Assembly (NCBI GenBank): GCA_014526335.1
Contig: JACTAT010000132.1
Location: 124,001 to 188,000, forward strand
Reading direction: 5' to 3'
Origin: Chrysaora quinquecirrha
Taxonomy: Eukaryota; Cnidaria; Scyphozoa; Semaeostomeae; Pelagiidae
DNA length: 64,000 bases
How positions within the stretch are numbered: the stretch's first letter is position 1; the number at the start of each line of letters is the position of its first letter. This document shows, piece by piece, positions 31,701 through 43,700 of the stretch. The notes below the pieces were generated by a model. That model was not told where the DNA came from. It saw only the letters and a list, made by a program, of their open reading frames with translations, and did no database searches. The position numbers and the translations under genes are program-made.

Positions 31701-34700
31701 AATTTTGTAATCATTGCTCTGTATCGATTGCAAAGAACGGTGGGCATTATTCTGGTTCATACAGTGCGTGTTGTTTAACTCGACTGACTATGCGAACAGT
31801 GATTCCTTATTTCAAAGATTGCTACACTCTCCAAAATACTTCTGTCTTTGCTTACTCACCTAACTTATCCTTGCACAATTCACATTCGCTATCTCGAATG
31901 CCCATTATTTCAAACATTTGCTGTCTCGAACGATTTTCCATTTCCCATCGTTTTCGTATAAGGTTTGGTATAGAAAATCATCTGCTATCTATCTCGAATG
32001 CCCGTTATCTTGAACATTCGCTAGACAACAGACGTGCAATCATTTGACAGATAAAACAAAAAAAAGCAAAACCAACATATTTTATAGCTGTGCCATTTAT
32101 TCACTTCATAATCAAGTACCAAAAAAGTTCAATACAGAGAAAATAGTGCTTTTAGTTCTTAACGATTGTCATTCTTACAAAAATTGTTTGGAAAGTGCTT
32201 AAATGTTTGTCAAAATAGATTAAAAGATAAAGCTAGTAATTAAATGCATCTAAGCCTATTCAATTAGATGAAACATCACACAAAATCTAAATGCACATAA
32301 AATCTAGGCCTACTCAGATTTGTGCAGATATATGCGTCTGAATTTGTTCATTTTTTATGTCAAAACATTCTTGTCAACTCCTAAGAGTAAATTCAAGGTA
32401 GTTGCTCGTCCTAGAAAGCAAATCTATACTTAAGGTGGCTGCGCTATTTCAAATAACATTTAAGGTGGTAATGCAACTGATAGTCCATAAACTCTGTCTG
32501 GTTGCGTTGGTGATTTCGGCCGCCATCTTGGATAGTCATCCTCGATTTCATGCCCAACTCCTGGATTATCATCTGATCTTCTTAGCAGCCTCGGTTTGGA
32601 GTACGAGAACGTATCAGACCTCCCGGATGAGCTGTTGGGTGAAATGGCGCGAAAACCATCGACAGAATCCTCGTCAGTATTCGTGCTTTTTCGTTTCTTT
32701 CGAAGCGTCTCGTACGTTGAATCGAAGGCCTTTTCGAAGCTCATGCTCTTTAGATTGTTATTCGAGTTTCGTTTTGCTTCGTAATATTGTTGCGCTTTGA
32801 AACTCGAAAATAGATTTCTCTCACGACGGCTTGCTGACGAGTATTGGGACGAGGCATCGTCGAAATTGTTGTCGTAACTCTGATTGGCTGACGAACCGAG
32901 CGACATCGTCTCGTCATCTAACTCTCGAAAAACTGGCGTCTCCTCTTCCATTTGTATAACTTCCGCTTGAATCTTCGGGGGTATGGGCGCTAATGTCTCG
33001 GCAAACACGTCCTCCTTCTCATAGACATACAAATGATTGTAAAATATGCAAGTGTCCTCGTGACTTAGGCCTTTCGGTACTTGTATCTGCCCATAGCGAT
33101 GCAAGTTGACTATTAGTTCATGGTCTTCGGGGTAGAAGTAGTGTGTACATATGCTGTAGTACACGTTTTCGAGGCCACCCTCGATCTGGTGTCTTTGCAC
33201 TCTTGTTAGCTGGGTTGTATCAGCATCTTGTTGGTCACGTGATACACGCCCGTTTCTGATTCCATACGCTGTCGTGCCGCCATTTTGATGGACTTCTTGT
33301 CTACAAAGAAATTAAGTGGAATGTTTGCAATGGATAACTCAGAAAAGGAATGTTTAAAATTATTTTCTGAGTTCATCAGGTTTATAATTGTTAAGTTGGG
33401 TTTATTAGAAAGGAAGATGGAGCTCTTGGGGGTGTATTAGAGAGGGGAGCTTACAAGAGAGGGTGCCTATGAGAGAGGGGAGCTTATTAGAGAGGGTAGC
33501 TTCCTAGAAAGGGAGGCTTATTAGAGGGGGTAGCTTATTAGGAAGGACAGCTTAAGAGAGAGGGTAGCTCTGGGAGGTGTATAAGAGAGTGCAGCTTATT
33601 ATAAAGGGTAGCTTATTAGGGAGGGTGGCTTTTTAGAGAGTGTAGCTTATTAGAGAAGTTAACCTATGAGAGAAGAAGGCGTTTTAGAGAGAGTAGCTTA
33701 TTGGATAGGGCAGCTTATTGGAGAGGGAAGGTTATTAGAAAGGGTTGCTTATTAGAGAACGTGGCTTGCTAGAGAGGGAGAATTGTTAGAGAGGATAGCT
33801 CTGGGACGTGTCATAGAGAATGAAGCTTATTAGAGAAGGAGGCTTATGAGAGGGGGTAGCTCTTTAACGAGGAGAGCTTGCTGGAGATTACAGCTTGTTA
33901 GAGGAGGTACTCCGTATAGGGCTTAATAAAACCCGTTTCTCGTTTTCAGTGTTGCTTTGCAATTGCATATTCGAGTCGGACTGAAATCAAATTTGAACCT
34001 ACGAAACCAATCGTTTTCAATGATCATATATATTTCCATTTTTGTGAAATCTATCGTTTTCAGAATTTTGCAGGCTTGGAATCATTTAGCAAATACGGGA
34101 GTAGCTAGCGAAAATCATGCATGTCAAATACTCTATGTGTAACGAATAAGAAGTTGTATTAGAATTAGAAACTCACCTTGAGTTATGTTGTTGTTGCTGT
34201 GATGTTTCATAATAAGTCTTGGTTACATTTCTTCTGTCAAACTCATTATTCATATAGCGATAACGATCATCTTCCACCATCTTGGATTGTTGTTGTCGTT
34301 GTTGCAGCTCCTCATATTCTCTCTGCCTCTGTTCGAATCTCTCGCGGTCATCTCCCTCCATGCTTAGTTGAATCACGTTCCCGCGGGCAAACACGCGGAT
34401 GATATCGTTATCTTTAGTAGAACTTTTAACCTTTTCTATGAGTTTTGCCTGCTGATTATTCTGCAACAGAAATTCAGACTGTTGTTGGACACCCTGTGAT
34501 CTTTGTACTTGTAATGCCCTTTGGATATCTTGAACGTCGTTTGTTGATTTGTGACGTCTTCCTTTCTCAGAAATCTTTCGTTTTCCAAGAAGTTCTTCGA
34601 TTATACTTCCTTGATTCTCAGTGCTTTGTTTTGTCGATTCGATCACTTGCTCACTTACTTTTCTCTTCTCTGTTTGATCTTCTTGACCTTTGACTTCTTT

Positions 34701-37700
34701 GATCACACTTTGACCTGAACTCTGACTTTTTGACTCCTGAACCTTTGACTCTTGAAAGCTTGACTTTTGAACTTGCTCTGTCTTTTGCAGTTGCTGCAGC
34801 AACAAGTTTCTCTGATTTCTTATAAACTCATCAAATTCCTTTTCTTTTTCATTCAGCTGAAATTGTGTCTTGTTCTGCTGACGTGGTAAACTTTGACTTC
34901 GCTTGACTTGACCTCCTTGATCTCTCTTGACCTCCTGTTCCTCTTCAACCCTCTCTTTCCTCTCTTGAACGCTTTCTCTAATTTGAGACTCTTTGACCTT
35001 TCCTTCTTTGTTAACCTTCAAATTACCGTCAGTTACGTCCTTTGACCTTTTGTCGTCACTATTTTCAAAGACCTCTATTTCTTCTTCTTCTCCAACTGTT
35101 TCTATTTCTTGCCTCTTATGTGAATGATTTCGTTTACTATTTTTAATGCTTTCCTTGAAACTGTTATGTTCTTTCAAATGTCTCTCGAACTCGATATTCT
35201 TTGCTTGCTCGACCTCTGTCGCTGATGTTGCCCTTTGACCTGTCTCTTGAACCCTCTCTTGACTCCTTGATCTTTCACCTTTCGTTCCTTCTTGATACGA
35301 AACTCTCTTCTTTCTGTTTGGCAAAGTTCTGCTTCTACTAAGATTGAAATCCTCAAAATCGTGAATTGTAACAAATTCGTTGTAACTCTCCGATTTGACC
35401 CTTGGCCTTTCAGATGACCTTGGCAATGATAAGCTCCTCCGCAGTCCGATGACCTCTGACTTTGGCCTTTCTTTTCGCAATCCTTGAATGTCAGTTCGGC
35501 CTAAAATTTGATTTGGGTTTGATAATCTCCGATTCTGTTTTGCTTTTCTGATTAAGCGTGGCCTGTCTTCGTCATCTTCAAAATGTATTCCATCCAAACG
35601 ACATGAATGCTTGAGTTTTCGTCGTGGTGAATGATCATACGACTGCGTTGAAGTTACCGACTGTGGTGTTTCGCTTCTACCGTCGTAGGAATCGGTCGAC
35701 AATTCTCGTTCCTTTCGCTTGAAGTCGACTGATAATCCTCGTTCCTTGTCGTTTTTTACAGCGGCGCTCTTATTCGTTTGTAAAGGCAACCGAACTGTTT
35801 TGAAATTGCGAGGGAGAGTTTTATATCTACCCTGAGAAGTCGCACTTTCGCTCTCTTGGATTCTCTGTACTTTTAAATCACTTTCTTGTATAGATCTTCG
35901 CTGTAAGACTTTACGGTTTGTTAGTCTACGAGTTTTCTCTCGGTATATCTCGTTAGCTTTGAACGATGTTTCGAGCTCCTCGTTGCTACGGCTCAAGATA
36001 TCCCGAGATGCATTCGGCGAGAGTGATTCACGTTTTGTTGACTTGGCTTCGATTTCTAGTTTCCGGCCTCTTTTTTCCGGTTGAGTTTCTTCCGCGTTTG
36101 TTTTATTTGCCGGAACAATGCGTATCGATGTCCGGTTATCTTTCTTCTCTTTACCTTCGTCTTCAGAAGACTCGCTTTCAGATTCAGGACTTTCTGCTAG
36201 TTCCGGCTCGGGAGGTTTGATTTTCAAAGTAACCGGAGCTGTTTTCGCTCTCTGTGGTCTTTCTCTCCGTTTCTGTTTTGGTTCTTCGTCAGACTGATTT
36301 TCTACCGGCCGGGTGAATTTGATGTGAACCGGTTCCTTTTGCCCTAGCTGAACTGTCGTAGGTTTAACTGGCTGATCTTTGGAGGAGATAAGAATACGTG
36401 GAGCGGATCTTGATTCTGATTGATCACTTGCACTTGATTCGATTTGATTTGGCGATGATTCCTTTTGATTAGATGATTCAGATGATTTTGCTTCCTCCTT
36501 GCCTAGGCCGGGCTCACTGACTCCACGCTTCTTAACTTTTCGCACTAATCTTCTCTTTACTTTCTTTTCTGACTTCGCCTCCTTTACGCCCCCCTCTCCA
36601 CTTTGTCTCTCCCCACCAGACCAATCTTCTTTTCTTTCCTCCTCCTCAGAGGCAAGATAACCCTGCTTCGCAGGACTTCCTAAAGACGAACCTTTGAGGA
36701 CTGGGATCGAGCTTCTCTTTTGCGCGTTGCTGGATTGCGAAACCGAGGCTGCTTGTGACTCGAAATCTTCTATATGCGAGTAATTACTATTGAAATCTTG
36801 ATAGCTAGCTTCGCCTTTGTCGTAACCAGTTTCGCTTTTCTCGTAATGTCTACTTGCTTGTCGAACTGAGCTTTTCGAGCTTGAAATACGCGTAACAGAA
36901 CTTCTATGTTCTGAGGAGTTGTAGTACCTATGAAAATATAAGACATTGTTATATAGACATACAATACACCCCGGAGAAAATTCGATTTATTATTGTCATA
37001 GAGTTCAATTTATCATTGTTAACGGGGGTATTAGTTAAGTCAAGTCAAGTTAAATTGAGTTTATGTTGCAAGTTATCTATTTTTCGTGTCAACACAGCTA
37101 ACTATATTGAAATGTCCGCATAAGATACAACTTTTGAAGGCTTGTGATCTTACATTCACTGGTTAAGACCTGGAGGAAAGATAACCTTATCATGCAATGG
37201 AAAAACAAAATAAAAACATAGTTTGCTTATCATAATAGTCGGTTGCAATGTAGCTTTTGAAGCTTTCTATCTATACAATGCAAATCATTACATACAACCA
37301 CTACAAACTATGAGATGGAAATAATAACATACAATCAATACAGACTAGGAGGTGGAAATAATACTAAAGTGCCTTAAATCATCATGTTTCTTTGAATATA
37401 AAAGATTAAGTTTGTTAAAATACTAAGTTCACTCAACAATGAAAAGTAGGCGTGTTTTGGGTGTGGCAAAATTTTTTCTATTGTTCTAACAGACCTTCCT
37501 CCGGTCAATGACCGTGTGACCGTAACGTTTTCCTGACTCTGTAAGTTTGATATAAAAACTCCCGATTATACCCCCAAAGATTGTTATTGATCTATTTTAT
37601 ACATACAATGCATTGGAAAAAGCAAAGCTTGGCCTGCCATTTTATTAAGGGAAACACCGAAATTTGACTTTGAACTTGCCAGTAAGCTTCCATCTTAGCA

Positions 37701-40700
37701 GGAAAAGCAACGAAATTTGACTTTGAAGTTGCTAGTAAGCTTCCATCTTAGCAGGAAAACCAACGAAATTTGACTTTGGTTCTTTATAACCAAAGTACCA
37801 AGTTTTATCCATGACTAACAACCTATGAGCAACTCTGAGGTCTGAAATATGAGACATTTTAAGCAACTTAAGGACTTGCCTTGAGTCAATCAAGTTATTT
37901 GCCTTTAGTCAAGTTCAAAACGATTGTCTACTGATTTGAATGCAGCGTTGAAGAACTCAGAAGTAAACATCATTAGATCCCCATAAAAAACTTTTGTTGT
38001 TGACTCTTCTAATAAATAAACAAATTTAAAACAAACAACAAAACAACAACAAGACGATTTTCTCACCTCTCCTTTGATTGACTCACAATTTCCATTACCA
38101 ACACTTCACAACAACCAGCCAAAGCCTTCCTTTCTCGACACTCTTGTTTGGATTTCTAAATCTCGATTCTCTGATTCAAAACTATTCTCAAAATATCCCA
38201 TTAATTTTTAATTCATTTATCAATGCCCAAGCCCTTTAATCAGTAATGTGTGGTTGCCGTCACCTTAACGATACAGGTGCTTATACACAGTCACGTGATT
38301 TTTACACGGTCACGTGGTATATGCGCCTTTCAAATCAGAGAGCGGGATACTTGTATTGTGTTTCAAAACATCGATGAATGAAAAAGATTACTGGCAGGTT
38401 GTTTAAGGTGGTTTTTTAAATTGACGAATAATATTACCCCATAAGACACTGTTGTTAATTAATAGAGCCCAGTGTGAATCCTTGGGGTAGATACATTATC
38501 TAATAAGCTATTAGATTCTTCTTGAATAATAGGAGCCAGCATGGAGCCCTGGGGAGCTGCATTTTAGATTAGTAGTTGGGTTGTTTTTTTCTGTTAGCTG
38601 CATCTGTTAGCTTAGTGACCCAATACAGATCCTTAGGGTAGATACGTTTTCTAATAAGCTTTTAGATTGTTCTTGAATAATGGGATCCAACATGGAGCCC
38701 CAGGGAGATACATTTTGGATTGGTTGCTAGGTTGTTTTTCTGTTAGCTAAGGACCTTGATAGAGAGGAGAACGTAATAGAGAGGTGATGTTGATGTGATG
38801 GAGCAGAAGAAGAAGAACATTATAGAGAGAGAATCTTAATTTTAAGGAGGGCTTGCTAGAAAGAAGACATTATTAAACAGAAAGGTTTAATGGAAATAGA
38901 GAAGCTCTAGAGATAAATGTTATAGAGAGGGGGCACTTTAGAGAGTGGAACTTTCTAGAGAAAGAAGCTTAATAGATAGGACTGCTTAACAAATGGGAGA
39001 ACCTAGTAGACAGGAAGGTTTAATAGAAATAGAGAAGCTTTATATAGAGGATAACGAAATAGAGAAGGGACGTTATAGAGATGAATTCTTATAAGTATAG
39101 GTTTAAATAGAGAGGGGCTTTTTGAGAGGAATTTATAGAGAAAGAAGCTTAATAGATAGGACTGCTTGACAGAGAGAAGAACTTTAATTGACAGAAAAGT
39201 ATAATAGAGATAGAGATTGGTGTAATAGAGAGACGGCACTTTAGGGAGAGGAATTTTATAAAGAGAGCAGCTTAATAGATAGGACTGCTTGTCAGAGAGG
39301 AGAACTTAGTAGAAAGGAAGGCTTAATAGAGAGGAGAAGGCAATAGAGAAGGGACGCTATAGCAAGGAAGTCTTAATATAGTTATTAATAGAGATAGGTG
39401 AAACAGAGAAGGGCTCTTTAGAGTGATGAGAGCTTAATAGAGAGGAGAAGGCAATAGAGGAAAACGAAAACGAGGAATAGAGAGGGGACATTGTAGAGAG
39501 AGATGGGTGTAAAACAGAAGAGGCTCTTCAGAGAGAGAAGGTTAATAGAGAGGAAAACGTAACAGAGGGGACATTATAGAGAAGAAGGCTTAATAGAGAT
39601 AGGTGTAGAGAGGGTACTCTTTAGACAGAGGAACTTTCTATAGAGAGAAGCTTAATATAGAGGACAACGTAATAGAGAGGGAACGTTTAAGAAAGAGGAG
39701 GACGTAATAGACATGGATGTAAAAGAGAGGGAGATCTTTAGAGAGAGATGCTTAATAGAGAGGAGAACGTAACAGAGGGAACATTATAGAGAAGAAGGCT
39801 TAATGGAGATTAGTGTAAAAGAGATAGGATTCTTTAGAGAGAGGAACTTTCTAGAGAGAAGCTTGCTTTAGAGGATAACATAAAAGAGAGAAGACGTTTT
39901 AGAGAGGAAGTCTTGACAGAGAGAAAGGTGTATAGGGAGGGGTGGTAAAAAAAGAGGAAATTTGAGAGGAAGGCTTAATAGAGAGGAGAACGTATTAGAG
40001 AGGGGATGTTTTGAGAGAGGGGGACCTTACAAGGATGGGAATTTAATAGAGCTTTGGTCTCAAGGTGTTGATCATGTTTCTATTTATCCTTCTGCAATCG
40101 TTGTTTTCAATGTCTAATCCAATCTCATTCTTATCTGTGTGAAAACACAGAACAGACAATCCTATTTTTGAAAATAATGATTTGTGGTTTTAAGAATTAA
40201 TCAATTTTTCATGATTTTTCTTTTGATCAAACCCAGCACCTGTTATATTGTTTGATTTTCCTATCAATAATTTATGATAATTTATGATAATTATTCATAA
40301 GTATCATAAATTATTCATAATAATTATTCATAATTATAATAAATTAACAATGAATGATTATCTCTGTGATAAATAAATTTGCCATTTGGAAGCCTTCACA
40401 GTCATTTCACCTCTATCTTATCCGTTCATATGATAAATATAATTATTTATTTGCCTTCTATAGGGTTTGGTCATCTTGCCACACAACTAAAATTTAGGAG
40501 TTCGCCTGCACAAAAATCTCCTACAAATTTTCTAAAGGCCTGTTTGCAGGTCAGGTCAGGTCAGGTCAGGTCACTCCCGAAGCCTCGCGGCCGTTGGGGC
40601 ACTTCGATGATCTCACAATTTTCTTCCATCCTTCTCTGTCCTCTGCCATCCTGATGCACGTCACCCCGTCCTTTTTTGTCCACTCTATGATGTCTCCAAT

Positions 40701-43700
40701 CCATGTTTTCTTGGGTCTTCCTCGACCTCGGCTTCCTTCAACTGGTCCGTGCATTAATGGTGCATTATATCATGGGCGAGCGTTCCAGGCCTTCTCGTGA
40801 TGTGACCAAACCATTGGAGTTGCGAATTTGTCTTAATTGTATTGGGGGCATTAGCAACCCCTCCCTTTATCATGAATGCTGATAAGATCGTCTTGTCTAG
40901 TTAAGTGCCGCTAGTGCGAGTCGTACCTTGTAAAGGTCACTTCGGCAGAGCTGTGGCAAGTTAACTTTGGCGAGTTGACTGTTGCAAGTTGACCTGTTAC
41001 CCTCTATTATACCTGTTGGTCGTGCCTATTCCTTCAGCCTCGAAATTTCGACGTTAATGTGGCTTTTGTATGCACCTCTAACTCTCTGTTCTATCCGAGT
41101 TAAAGTTAATCTCTGCTCAGCTCTTTATCTCATATTTATATACAACTTTAAAGTTATTCTTATCTTGTAACAGCAATGCAATACATGTTTAATCCCCGGG
41201 GGGGGTACTTCAGTTATGAATGGACGGGGATGTGCCGCCCAGATTTCGGAAACCCACCCACTTACAATGTAAACCTTTGCAGAAACAGACCCTATTTTAT
41301 GAGTAAAAATAAGCGGAATATGAGAATAATAAGACTTTCTAGACCTATTAATTGCTTGATATTGTACTACGAACATCTTTGACGCGATTTTGCCACTTTT
41401 CTGACCGAATTAAAGTTAAACTTTCGACTTTTCTTCAATTTGCCACCCACTTTTATGGGGTTTTGGTTAAAATCATACCCATGTTTAGAGAATTTCAATG
41501 CCCAAAACCCACCCATATGGGCGGCACATACCCGTACCCAAATTATACTAAGTACCTCCCCCGGGGTTTAATCCCAGTATAATCATATTCTGCATGATTT
41601 ACTTTCGCAGAAGGATTTCTTAATGTTTCACTCACCGAATCTCGACTCAAACTTCCATCCTTCCTTTTATTTTTGAAATCCAGGCACAACTACATGGAGC
41701 ACAGCGCGATTAAGACTCGACTACATGGAGCACAACGCGAGTAAGACAAAGACGATTTTCCCACGTTTAATTTGCAGTGCATGTTTTCCCACGTATAGTA
41801 TTCAAAAACATAAGCAAAAGGCAAATTAAACTTCTCCATCTTGGACCAACAAAGATGGAACTTACTCAACCCCCTCCCCCCATCTGGCCCTTTTCTATCA
41901 TTTCGTATTGATTAATCAAAAGCACATTATTGCATAGACAAGTTATTACTTTCTCATTCCTAAAAGTTTCTTAAGCTGCTATCCACTGCCAGAATGCAAA
42001 TATCCTTAGGCCTAAGTCAGTGTTTTAAGATTACTAACGCAAAATAGATCAAAACAAGGTTTACTCACCCAAAATAACTCACGAGAAATCACTGCTTTCC
42101 CATAAAAACTCAATTAATTAGCTAGAAGAGAAATAAGGCTCTTTGTAAACGGAGTTTTTGCAAAAACCGCCAATTTCTGACGAGTTTTCCTGACAATTTC
42201 AGTTGAGTTCAAATTCGTACTCATAAGGCAAACTTAAAATCTTTATTTGTAGTATTTCTCAAAGGCCTAACTAAACAAAAGTTGGCGGGTTCTGTTTATC
42301 ATCTATTCATATTTTTAAATAAGTTTTTCAATGTTGCTTAGGCAGATCTTTATCCTTTTCAAAACGTAGACAAACAATAAGCTATTTGAAAAAGAGCCGA
42401 AAGCTCGCCTTTTCTTATCTGCATAGCCAAATAGAAACCTGGCAACTGTGAAGAAACGCCCAAACTATCTACAAGGCTGGGGGCTGGTACAGAACGATTG
42501 ATTCCTTGGAAATATCTTCAAAAGTAACTGGAAATCGTTTTTATTTTCATGAAAAATCCAGATATTTAGCATGTATATCCCAAGTATCTAGTATTTTGTT
42601 TAGTATTGTATTCAGTGTCCTATTAATGTAAGGTTTTTAATAGAGAGTACTCCGGGATGGGGTTGGGGCTAGCCTGCGTGCAGACTCAAGTCTTTCTCAT
42701 CAAGTGTAGGCCTAGTCTACACTTTTGATGAGAAAGAGTTGAGTCTGCACGCAGGCTAGATTGGGGCTTGCCCCTATTGTGTATCTGAGATGACAGTGGC
42801 TAATGAGGAAAAAAAATTTGGGAGGGGGCTGAAGTGCTTTTATACAATAGGAACAGTGACAGAGCATCTGAATAATACGCGAACGCAACACAATCTATAC
42901 GGGGGCAGCCCCCCGCAGCCCCATAGGCTGCTACAGCCCCCTGGTCTTCAAAACAGCATATGGGATTCCTGTGAAACAAAAGGATTTAAAGGGATTTCCG
43001 TGAAATCGATAATATTCACGGAAAGGTTGCACGATAGATTCCCAAGGAGTAAATTGCATCTGGTGGGTCGACTTTGTAGTGGGCCGACTTGACTTGTCCT
43101 TTTACCCTCTCCGCGAAGACCTGAAGATGTTTATTTATTTGTGCCGCATTTGTGCACTTTGGTAAAGCGTGCTTGCTGCCGTTTTGCTCGCTTTCAGTTT
43201 CTTCAGCTGTTTGTTACGCTGTTAGCTCTTATGCTTAGAAGTTTTGTCAAGTTGTTGTTTGGCCTTCCAGCAAAGACGTTTTGCTAAATATTCATGTGGC
43301 CTTTCAGCGAAATTCTGTGTTTTTGGTAGGGGTAAATGTGCTTACTTATAGTCTGTTCATATGAAGTGTGCAGACCGGTGCAGGCCACCCATCCAAAGTG
43401 AAACATTCCATTATAGCCTACCTGTTTAGTTGGAGCTTAATTCTCAGTCTGTCACTTCTGAAGAGGGCTTGAAGCAAACAAGAAGCATCTGCAAGCTCGC
43501 AAGCAATCTTTGTTAACACAAGTTAGGGGTTCTTGAAGCTATACAGCTGATGTAGACATGCAGCTTGTGCCCCAGACAGATATTCTAGAACGAATACCCT
43601 GGGTACTCATTTACGGACCACAGAAGGATGGACAGCTGGCTGAATTCTCTGTATGCTGTAGAAAGTGGTCCCATCCCAACGACATTCGAGCTCTCGACCT

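Noticed and set aside
31404..31760. Minus-strand 118-aa frame overlapping aminopeptidase exon 10
   Set aside because: It overlaps coding DNA and a MITE arm and has no splice or family support.
40566..40754. Basic 62-aa frame with GRGRPKK, suggestive of an AT-hook protein
   Set aside because: It matches the conserved C-terminal end of non-LTR reverse-transcriptase ORFs and is followed by their tandem 3' tail.
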